Source: Brachybacterium sp. (GTDB lineage: Bacteria; Actinomycetota; Actinomycetes; Actinomycetales; Dermabacteraceae). Taken from it: a stretch of DNA of 6,345 bases. The stretch lies in assembly GCA_030451965.1 (NCBI GenBank), contig JAKDNE010000194.1:1-6345 (forward strand), read 5' to 3'. Below are positions 1 to 5,078 of this stretch, one piece after another. How positions within the stretch are numbered: the stretch's first letter is position 1; every line of letters begins with the position of its first letter. The notes under the pieces were generated by a model. It did not search any database, had not been told where the DNA came from, and saw only the letters and a list, made by a program, of their open reading frames with translations. The translations under genes were made by a program, and so were the position numbers.

Positions 1-633
1 CTCGACCACATCGTTATCGCCGGTCCTGACCTGGCCGAGACCGTGGACTGGTTCCGCGAGCTCACCGGCATCACCGCCGCCCCCGGCGGCGCCCACCCCA
101 CCGGCACCGCCAATGCTCTGGTCGCCCTCACCGTGAAGGGTGAGCCGCGCCCGCACTATCTCGAGCTGATCGGCCCCGACCCGGCGCGGGAGGGGGAGGA
201 GCTGCCGAAGACCTTCAGCATCAACCGCCTGAAGAAGCCCACCCTCATCACCTACGCCGTGCATCCGAGCCGGATCGACCAGGTCGTCGAGCACGCCCGC
301 GCCGAGGGCTTCGACCCCGGTGACGTGCAGGATCTCTCCCGCCGCGCCGCGGACGGCACGGAGCTGCAGTGGCGGCTCACCCAGGCACATGCCCCGCGCA
401 ACTACGGAGTCCCCTTCCTCATCGACTGGGGCGAGACCACCCAGCCGGGCCTGGGGGACCTGCCCTCGATCGAGCTGGTCTCCTTCGAGCGGATCGAGGT
501 CAACCCCGGCCCGCAGCAGAAGGCGACCGACGCGCTCGGCCTCGGCGACGGGGTCGCGGAGATCCGTGAGGCTCAGGGCTCCCGTTTCGTGCTGCAGCTG
601 CGCACCGAGGACGGCCGCGAGATCGAGATCTGA
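1..633 (+). CDS. VOC/glyoxalase-like domain protein, 5'-truncated by window edge
   Basis: The frame is open from base 1 and begins LDHIVIAGPDL, the usual opening strand of a glyoxalase-like (VOC superfamily, Pfam Glyoxalase_3-type) domain. The true start is therefore just upstream of the window, and the internal GTG at position 43 is not a credible start because it would cut off this strand. The next landmarks are typical of the family: a GG-H-TGTANAL segment at visible residues 29-40 and HYLELIGPDP at about 52-61. His3 and Glu55 would sit where VOC proteins place metal ligands. 210 residues are visible, covering both halves of a two-module protein. The substrate is unknown: VOC proteins include isomerases, dioxygenases and resistance proteins, so only the fold is called. 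The gene is convergent with the reductase-like gene, with 10 nt between stop codons. Family confidence is high, function unknown. Confidence 0.85.
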   Translation, partial: LDHIVIAGPDLAETVDWFRELTGITAAPGGAHPTGTANALVALTVKGEPRPHYLELIGPDPAREGEELPKTFSINRLKKPTLITYAVHPSRIDQVVEHARAEGFDPGDVQDLSRRAADGTELQWRLTQAHAPRNYGVPFLIDWGETTQPGLGDLPSIELVSFERIEVNPGPQQKATDALGLGDGVAEIREAQGSRFVLQLRTEDGREIEI

Positions 634-647
634 GGAGGGTGCCTCAG
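630..647. terminator. Short hairpin between convergent genes, possible bidirectional terminator
   Basis: CTGAGG (630-635) and CCTCAG (642-647) form a perfect 6-bp stem with a 6-nt loop. The left arm contains the TGA stop of the VOC gene and the right arm contains the TGA stop of the convergent reductase-like gene. An alternative pairing GAGGG/CCCTC (635-639 with 648-652) is also possible. There is no U-tract. The stem is short, so termination is an inference from its position. Confidence 0.35.
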
Positions 648-1396
648 CCCTCGTCGTTCCCGGCCCGCGTGTAGCGCAGCAGCAGCTCGTCGCCGGCCTG
701 CAGCACGGCGGCGAGCTCCATCGTCGTGGGCGCGGCCTGCGGCGAGTGGGCGATGCGGGCCGACGGGCCCGCTTCGAGGGTCGGGGCGAGGGTGAGGCAC
801 AGCTCGTCGACCACGTCGGCCGCGAGGAACGACCCGAACAGGGTGGGCCCGCCCTCGGAGTGGATCCGCGCCAGCCCCCGTCGGCCGAGCTCCTCGCGCA
901 CCCTGACCGGATCCACCTCGGTCTCGCCCACCTCGACGACGTCCGCCACCTCCGCGAGCGCCGCCCGCCGCTCCGCCGGTGCCTCGGCGACGGTGAGCAC
1001 GAGCGGTCGCACCGGAGCCTCGGTGAAGATCGATGAGTCGGGGTCCAGATCCAGGCGACGGGTGAGCAGCGCGAACACCGGCTGCGGGGCGAGACCGTGC
1101 TCCACCCGCCAGCGCTCGGACTCCTCAGGCAGTCGCATCGCGCCGTAACCCTCGGCGCGCGCGGTCCCCGCACCGAGCAGGAGCACGTCGGCCCAGCGGC
1201 GCAGCAGCTCGAAGACGCGGTGGTCGGCGTCATCACCGAGCCCGCCGGAGAGCCCGTCGCGGGTGACGGCCCCGTCGAGGCTGGAGACGAAGTTCATCCG
1301 CAGCCAGGGCCCGGCCGGCGGGGCATAGCCCTGCAGCAGCTGGTCGTCGGTCAGCGCCGTGCCCGGGAGGGGCCAGAGCGAGTGGATCGAGGTCAT
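644..1396 (-). CDS. Pyrimidine reductase family protein (RibD C-terminal / DHFR-like fold)
   Basis: A 250-residue protein of the RibD C-terminal domain family, which shares the dihydrofolate reductase fold and usually uses NADPH. Visible motifs are the N-terminal strand and loop NFVSSLDGAVT (residues 35-45), the LLLGAGTARAEGYG nucleotide-binding stretch (72-85), and EGGPTLFGSFLAADVVDELCLTLAP (181-205), the signature EGGP followed by a conserved DEL strand. In riboflavin synthesis such domains reduce the ribosyl side chain of the deaminated pyrimidine. Here there is no N-terminal deaminase domain, and no other rib gene lies nearby, so the substrate is uncertain and a RibD role should not be assumed. 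The ATG start is supported by AGGAGG six bases upstream. That ribosome site lies inside the end of the alkyltransferase-like gene, and the two genes overlap by ATGA, implying translational coupling. The gene ends 10 nt from the stop of the convergent VOC gene. Confidence 0.88.
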   Translation of the reverse strand: MTSIHSLWPLPGTALTDDQLLQGYAPPAGPWLRMNFVSSLDGAVTRDGLSGGLGDDADHRVFELLRRWADVLLLGAGTARAEGYGAMRLPEESERWRVEHGLAPQPVFALLTRRLDLDPDSSIFTEAPVRPLVLTVAEAPAERRAALAEVADVVEVGETEVDPVRVREELGRRGLARIHSEGGPTLFGSFLAADVVDELCLTLAPTLEAGPSARIAHSPQAAPTTMELAAVLQAGDELLLRYTRAGNDEG

Positions 1397-1707
1397 GCGG
1401 TGCCTCCTGAAGGGCGGCCGGGATCAGGGTCAGGGGATGACGACAGTGCGCGCAGGTCCACGCGTCGGCCGCGGAAGGGGACGTGCTCGTGCGCGAGCAG
1501 GGAGGGGGCGGTCCCGCCGTGGCAGGTGGCCGGAGTGCCGTCGGCGCGGACGACGCGCCACCAGGGGATGTCCTCGAGGGCGGCGATGTGGCGGCCCACC
1601 TGACGCGGATGCAGGCCGGTCTCGACAGCGATGTCGCCGTAGGTCATCACCTGGCCGGGACGGATCCTGGCGGCGACGGCGCGGACGGCCTGACGGGGAT
1701 CCTCCAC
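1393..1707 (-). CDS. MGMT-family alkyltransferase-like protein (ATL), no alkyl-acceptor cysteine
   Basis: A 104-residue protein matching the DNA-binding domain of O6-alkylguanine-DNA alkyltransferases. It contains RIRPGQVMTYGDIA (residues 15-27), a helix-turn-helix region GLHPRQVGRHIAAL (31-44), the active-site equivalent PWWRVVRADG (48-57), and a distal VPFRGRRVDL strand (76-85). In true methyltransferases the active site is PCHRV with a nucleophilic Cys. Here it is PWWRV, so the protein should bind alkylated guanine without repairing it directly, as known ATL proteins do to recruit nucleotide-excision repair. The start is taken as GTG at 1707-1705 because a purine-rich GGAGAGGAG lies just upstream and no in-frame ATG precedes it. 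The C-terminal SSSPDPDPGRPSGG tail is probably disordered. The gene is first of a two-gene operon with the reductase-like gene (4-nt overlap). Single-domain length is normal for ATLs. Confidence 0.88.
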   Translation of the reverse strand: MEDPRQAVRAVAARIRPGQVMTYGDIAVETGLHPRQVGRHIAALEDIPWWRVVRADGTPATCHGGTAPSLLAHEHVPFRGRRVDLRALSSSPDPDPGRPSGGTA

Positions 1708-2148
1708 GACGACTCCTCTCCATGGCCCACTTCCTTGGTCCGCTGCGCGCCCGTTCTGCCGCTCGTGCTGCAGTGCGCATCGGCGGCGCCGGGGATGCCG
1801 TCGCGGCCGGTGGGGCGGTTCCTGCCCGCACTGTAGTCCGACACCGGAGTCGGCCCGGAGGTGACGACCGAGACAGGGACGACGGCCCCGCAGCGGGTCT
1901 ATGGTGAAAGTGGCGAGCCCGGGACCCACGGCACGGTCAGCAGGCGGCGCCGACCCGTAGGACGCACGGGATCGGAGGTGATCACCGTCAGCGGGCCGGA
2001 GCGCCCCGCGTCCCCGCCGCCGAACGCACGATGACGTGCCCCCGGTGCCCGAGCCGGTACCACCGGTCCGGCCAGCACCTCGCGGCATCGCACGACACAG
2101 CGGCCGGGACCTCCGCGCCGCCGACGCATCCAGCGAAGGAGCTCCACC
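1708..2148. other. 441-nt divergent intergenic region (ATL / CxxC gene)
   Basis: I see no credible gene here. The frames that cross it are extensions or shadows of the flanking genes. The interval must hold the promoters for the two divergent transcripts. Weak -10-like hexamers are TACAGT (minus strand, about 1837-1832) and TATGGT (plus strand, 1900-1905), but neither has a good -35. It holds the 16-bp near-palindrome at 1838-1853, a perfect 10-bp palindrome GGTGATCACC at 1977-1986, and a small CCGGT/ACCGG hairpin at 2054-2066. If transcription starts near 1912, the CxxC gene would have a leader of more than 200 nt. Confidence 0.5.
1838..1853. promoter_or_regulatory. 16-bp near-palindrome, candidate operator
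   Basis: CCGACACCGGAGTCGG is symmetric at 7 of 8 base pairs, with one A-A mismatch in each half. It lies between the divergent ATL and CxxC genes and next to a minus-strand TACAGT hexamer (1837-1832) that could be a -10 element for the ATL operon. The symmetry and location fit a dimeric repressor site. GC-rich DNA produces such palindromes by chance, so this is tentative. Confidence 0.3.
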
Positions 2149-2490
2149 ATGTCCGATCCGCTCTTCCCCCAGGCCACCCCTGCAATCGGCGCTCGCCGGA
2201 AGGAACTCGCCCCGACGGTCGACGCTGCTTTCAACGCCTTCAGCAAAGCCGTCTTCGCCGACGGCGCCCTGCCCGGCAGCACGAAGCAGCTGATCGCCGT
2301 GGCCGTCGCCCACGTGACCCAGTGCCCCTACTGCATCAAGGGGCACACCCGTCTCGCCTCCCGGGCCGGCGCCACGGACGAGCAGATCATGGAGGCGATC
2401 TGGGTCGCCGCCGAGATGCGCGCCGGCGGTGCCTACGCCCACTCCACCCTCGCCCTGGACGTGCTGGACGACCACGAGCACCACGCCTGA
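2149..2490 (+). CDS. Carboxymuconolactone decarboxylase / AhpD-like CxxC protein
   Basis: A 113-residue all-helical protein of the CMD/AhpD family. The core is KQLIAVAVAHVTQCPYCIKGHTRLASRAGATDEQIMEAIWVAAEMRAGGAYAHS, at residues 46-99, with the redox motif C59-P-Y-C62 followed by H66, as in the alkylhydroperoxidase core motif CxxCxxxH. AhpD-type members use the two cysteines in peroxide reduction or thiol exchange. Residue 47, twelve before the first Cys, is Gln where AhpD has the proton-relay Glu, so peroxidase activity may differ. The length fits a single-domain member that oligomerises. The ATG is preceded by AAGGAG eight bases upstream. It is a monocistronic unit, since strong hairpins follow it. 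The family call is firm; decarboxylase activity itself is unlikely because true decarboxylases sit in aromatic catabolism operons, which are absent here. Confidence 0.9.
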   Translation: MSDPLFPQATPAIGARRKELAPTVDAAFNAFSKAVFADGALPGSTKQLIAVAVAHVTQCPYCIKGHTRLASRAGATDEQIMEAIWVAAEMRAGGAYAHSTLALDVLDDHEHHA

Positions 2491-2518
2491 CCCGCTCCCG
2501 GCGCCGACGATCGCACCG

Positions 2519-2553
2519 CCCCGTCACCTCCCGCCTCGCTGGAGGTGACGGGG
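2519..2553 (+). terminator. Strong hairpin terminator after CxxC gene
   Basis: A perfect 13-bp stem, CCCCGTCACCTCC (2519-2531) pairing with GGAGGTGACGGGG (2541-2553) around a 9-nt loop, begins 28 nt after the stop codon of the CxxC gene. No U-run follows, which is common for terminators in high-GC actinomycetes. It would isolate the CxxC gene from the downstream WXG100 gene. Confidence 0.7.
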
Positions 2554-2555
2554 AC

Positions 2556-2573
2556 ATGGGGACCTCTCCCCAT
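2556..2573. repeat. Second perfect inverted repeat after the terminator
   Basis: ATGGGGA (2556-2562) and TCCCCAT (2567-2573) form a 7-bp stem with a 4-nt loop, only 2 nt after the larger hairpin. It may be the second half of a tandem terminator or a site in the leader/promoter region of the WXG100 gene. A weak TAGCAT -10-like hexamer lies at 2596-2601 without a good -35. Confidence 0.45.
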
Positions 2574-2652
2574 CGCCAGATCCCCTCCTGCTCTCTAGCA
2601 TCGTGACCAGCCATGGGCCACCGTGCGCACGAATGAGGGAAGGGGCGGGACG

Positions 2653-3309
2653 ATGAACGCATTCTTGGGAGCTGACGCCGAGCATCTCGAGCAGCACGCC
2701 ACCGTGATGCAGAACGCCTCCCGGCGGCTCCTCGAGCTGCAGGAGCAGCTCGCCTCACTCGTGAGGGACGAGACCATCTGGCGCGGCAGTGATGCCGAAG
2801 GCTTCCGCGAGCGCTGGGAGTCCGAGGCCCGTCGGGCGAGCGAGCAGGTGGCCGACGAGATCGCGCGGCGCGCCTCCGAACTCGAGCGGCACGCCTCGGA
2901 GCAGGAGAGCACCTCCTCCGACGGCGGCGGCGGAATCCTCGGAGCGATCGGTGGCGGTCTCGGCGGTGCCGCCGGTGCCGGCGGCGTCCTCGGCGGCATC
3001 GGCGCAGCAGCGGGCACGGCAGGTGGTGCGATCGCCGGTGGGGTCGGCGGCGCAGTCGGGGCGGCCGGTGGCCTTGTCGGTGGCGGCGTCGGTAGCGCGG
3101 CAGGCGTGGCCGGTGGTCTCGTGGGTGGTGGTGTCGGCGGTGCGGCAGGTGCTGCCGGTGATCTGATCGGTGGTGCAGGCGGGAGCGCGGGTGGTGCGGC
3201 CGGCGTGGCCGGTGGTCTCGTCGGCGGTGGTGTCGGTGGCGCGGCGGGTGCCGCGGGGGGTGTGCAGTCCGGGCTCGATCCGATGAACGGCACCGCCGGC
3301 GGACTCTGA
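2653..3309 (+). CDS. WXG100-family protein with Gly/Ala tandem-repeat tail
   Basis: A 218-residue two-part protein. Residues 1-88 are charged and helical, with W43-R-G45 in a turn between two predicted helices (about 8-38 and 47-85) and F51/W55 after it, the architecture of ESAT-6/WXG100 substrates of type VII secretion. Residues 91-208 are almost only Gly, Ala, Val, Leu and Ile, ending in a short QSGLDPMNGTAGGL tail. Typical WXG100 proteins are about 100 residues, so the tail roughly doubles the length. The tail has five tandem units of about 15 residues and GxxxG spacing suggestive of membrane association or helix packing (inference). There is no signal peptide. The usual C-terminal YxxxD/E export signal is not visible after helix 2. 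ATG 2653 is chosen because AAGGGGCGGG precedes it and the family begins near here; an upstream in-frame GTG at 2623 would add ten unlikely residues. No second WXG100 gene, EccC ATPase or other secretion gene is adjacent. The role is unknown: secreted effector, ESX partner or surface protein. Confidence 0.85.
   Translation: MNAFLGADAEHLEQHATVMQNASRRLLELQEQLASLVRDETIWRGSDAEGFRERWESEARRASEQVADEIARRASELERHASEQESTSSDGGGGILGAIGGGLGGAAGAGGVLGGIGAAAGTAGGAIAGGVGGAVGAAGGLVGGGVGSAAGVAGGLVGGGVGGAAGAAGDLIGGAGGSAGGAAGVAGGLVGGGVGGAAGAAGGVQSGLDPMNGTAGGL
3022..3255 (+). repeat. Five tandem 45/54-bp coding repeats in the WXG100 tail
   Basis: Units start at 3022, 3067, 3112, 3157 and 3211 and encode variants of GGLVGGGVGGAAGAA (residues 124-138, 139-153, 154-168, 169-186, 187-201). 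The fourth unit is 18 residues and degenerate, starting GDLIGGAGG. Units three and five are identical in protein but differ at 7 of 15 codons, all in third positions. Thirteen of the 16 Gly codons in those two units are GGT. Confidence 0.85.
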
Positions 3310-3334
3310 GCCGGTACGGGACGCCTCCGCTCCG

Positions 3335-4747
3335 CTACGGTGCCACGTTGTAGTTGACCCGGAACAGGTTCCCGGGGTCGTACTGCCGCTTGACCTGCTG
3401 CAGCCGGCGATACGTCTGCTCGCCGTAGGCACTGCGCGTGAGGTCGGAGAGGGGCCGCGTGTACTCGCGGGCCCGGAAGTTCACGTACTCGCCCTGCTCG
3501 CCGAGCCGCTTCATCGCCCCCTCGGCCTGCTCGGCGAAGGCGGTGAAGCGGGCATCCTGGTCCGGTTCGTGCCAGTACCCGTTGACCGTCATCCAGAAAC
3601 GGGCGGAGCGGTTGGGGAAGGCCGTCGACTGCTCGGGCACACGGGCGAAGGCCCCGCCCAGATGGTGGATGTCCACAGAGGTGCCCCGCCCGGGCAGCGC
3701 CGCGGCGATCGCGGTGATCGTGTCCAGCGCGTCCTCATCCATCCGGGAGAACGCGGTGTTGCGCCAGAACCCACGCGCCTCCTCGGTGAAGAGCGCATCT
3801 GCCGCGCTCTGCCACTGCGGCCAGGAGATCGGACCGACGTCGATCTCATCGGGCGGCGCCACCCGACGCAGCCGCTCCAGCAATGCGCGCCCGCGCGCCT
3901 CGTCCTCACCCACCCAGGTGCAGCGCAGCAGCAGCCACGGCTCATCACCCATCCCGCGCTCCTGCGGCATCACCATCACCGTGAGGATCGAGGTGAGCGC
4001 ATCGGGGAGGTCGCGGCTCCAGCGCTCGAAGGCCGCGAACGCCCGACGCCACTGCGCGGGCCGATAGTACAGAGTCGCGCCGAGCACCGGATCGGGCAGC
4101 TGCACCGCCTTGTAGATGAAGGACGTGACCACCCCGAAGTTGCCGCCGCCCCCGCGCAGCCCCCAGAACAGCTCCGGATGCTCACTCGCGCTCGCCGTGA
4201 TCTGCTCCCCGTCAGCGGTGATCAGCTCGGCCCGCACCAGGCGGTCCAGTGCCAGCCCCGCCCGACGCACCAGCCAGCCCACACCTCCGCCGAGCGTCAT
4301 CCCGGCGATCCCGGGGGTGGAGACCGTCCCCAGCGGCACGGCCAGGTGAAACGGTGCGGTCGCCGCGTCGACGTCGCCCGTGCGAGCCCCGGGCGCGGCC
4401 GTCACCAGCCGAGTCGCCGGATCCACGGTCACCTCCCGCAGCTCGCCGAGGTCCAGCACGATCCCGTCGTCGACCGTGCCGAGACCCGCATTGCTGTGCC
4501 CGCCGCCGCGCACCGCCAGCGGCAGCCCGGTCTCGCGGGCCGCCTCCAGCACGGGCGGGATATCCGCCAGGGAGGCGGCACGGACGATGAGCAGCGGATA
4601 CCGGTCGATCAGCTGGTTCCACACCTCCCGGACCTCGTCGTACCCCGTCTCGCCGGGCTCGAGCACCCGGCCCCGCACCCGGCTCCGCAGCCGGCGCAGG
4701 GCAGGAGTCGCCTCAGGGATCGGGAATCCGCCCGTCGTGGACGACAT
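3335..4747 (-). CDS. FAD-binding oxidoreductase, berberine-bridge-enzyme (BBE) type
   Basis: A 470-residue flavoprotein of the PCMH/BBE class (FAD_binding_4 plus C-terminal BBE domain). The FAD domain spans about residues 45-215, with AVRGGGHS at 78-85, where His84 is the usual covalent 8-alpha FAD attachment, then GTVSTPGIAGMTLGGGVGWL (140-159) and LRGGGGNFGVV (197-207). The substrate domain follows, and the C-terminal BBE signature YDPGNLFRVNYNV is at 456-468. Bicovalent members carry a Cys in the 140-150 loop; here that loop has none, so a single His-FAD bond is expected. Such enzymes oxidise alcohols, sugars or secondary-metabolite intermediates with oxygen; the substrate cannot be told. 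No signal peptide is seen. ATG 4747 is chosen by family length, although its ribosome site is weak; in-frame codons continue upstream but look non-coding. It is convergent with the WXG100 gene (25 nt) and probably controlled by the operator at 4883-4898. Confidence 0.92.
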   Translation of the reverse strand: MSSTTGGFPIPEATPALRRLRSRVRGRVLEPGETGYDEVREVWNQLIDRYPLLIVRAASLADIPPVLEAARETGLPLAVRGGGHSNAGLGTVDDGIVLDLGELREVTVDPATRLVTAAPGARTGDVDAATAPFHLAVPLGTVSTPGIAGMTLGGGVGWLVRRAGLALDRLVRAELITADGEQITASASEHPELFWGLRGGGGNFGVVTSFIYKAVQLPDPVLGATLYYRPAQWRRAFAAFERWSRDLPDALTSILTVMVMPQERGMGDEPWLLLRCTWVGEDEARGRALLERLRRVAPPDEIDVGPISWPQWQSAADALFTEEARGFWRNTAFSRMDEDALDTITAIAAALPGRGTSVDIHHLGGAFARVPEQSTAFPNRSARFWMTVNGYWHEPDQDARFTAFAEQAEGAMKRLGEQGEYVNFRAREYTRPLSDLTRSAYGEQTYRRLQQVKRQYDPGNLFRVNYNVAP

Positions 4748-4882
4748 GTAAGCCTGCGCTTTCTGCACCGGTGCGTGAGCAGCTCGCCCGAGCCCCGTGC
4801 TTGTCATCCGCGGGCGGCGACACCCCGGCCACCGAACAGCCGACAGTGCGGCCCGCGGAACCTGCCGTGAACTGCATTGATC

Positions 4883-4898
4883 GTACGGTTGACCGTAC
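4883..4898. promoter_or_regulatory. Perfect palindromic operator, TetR-family style
   Basis: GTACGGT-TG-ACCGTAC is a perfect 7-bp inverted repeat with a 2-bp centre. The size, spacing and TACGGT/ACCGTA half-sites resemble operators of TetR-family repressors. It overlaps the candidate -10 of the FAD oxidoreductase promoter, where a repressor would block RNA polymerase, and it lies about 180 bp upstream of the divergent C-S lyase gene. No TetR gene is in the window. Confidence 0.6.
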
Positions 4899-4920
4899 TC
4901 CGGGTGATCGTGCCGAGCAA
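4892..4920 (-). promoter_or_regulatory. Candidate sigma-70-type promoter of FAD oxidoreductase
   Basis: On the minus strand, TTGCTC (4920-4915) and TACGGT (4897-4892) are separated by 17 nt (4914-4898), matching -35/-10 architecture moderately well. Transcription would start near 4885 and leave a leader of about 137 nt before ATG 4747. A second -10-like TACGAT lies at 4885-4880. Assignment rests on hexamer resemblance and the overlap with the palindrome. Confidence 0.4.
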
Positions 4921-5078
4921 CGGACCACCGGGCCCACGCCGACTCTGCGACAGTAGGAACAACCATCGAGCACAGTGGACCTGCCAGGACCGCGACAGCG
5001 GATCCCGAGTCGCTCATCCTCCCGAACCGGGCAGCTCCTCCGCCCGACCCGCACCTGTTGTCACCCCGAAGGAGACCC

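Larger units (their letters stand above)
4748..5078. other. 331-nt divergent intergenic region (FAD oxidoreductase / C-S lyase)
   Basis: No convincing gene is seen. The region contains a perfect palindromic operator-like site (4883-4898), a minus-strand promoter candidate overlapping it, and the ribosome site for the C-S lyase at the right edge. A plus-strand TTGACC (4889-4894) resembles a -35 element but no matching -10 lies 16-19 nt downstream, so the plus-strand promoter is unresolved. The stretch 4860-4970 looks somewhat less GC-rich than its surroundings, as promoters usually are. Confidence 0.5.

Noticed and set aside
1978..2034. A possible 18-codon leader peptide starting GTG within the ATL/CxxC interval, preceded by GGATCGGA.
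   Set aside because: There is no regulatory codon run, no attenuator hairpin next to it, and such short frames are common by chance in GC-rich DNA.
1393..2484. A 363-codon minus-strand open frame extending the ATL gene far upstream.
   Set aside because: Only the last ~104 residues match a protein family. The rest has no motif, runs antisense over the AhpD-like gene, and a good ribosome site precedes GTG 1707.
2595..3293. A minus-strand Pro/Ala-repeat protein opposite the WXG100 gene.
   Set aside because: The PPTPPPTRPPA repeats are the antisense reading of the GGT/GCC-rich glycine tail. It has no independent ribosome site or domain.
3569..4870. A 433-codon plus-strand open frame opposite the FAD oxidoreductase.
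   Set aside because: It is antisense to a well-supported gene, rich in Arg/Pro/Gln/His as expected of GC-rich shadow frames, and has no recognisable domain.
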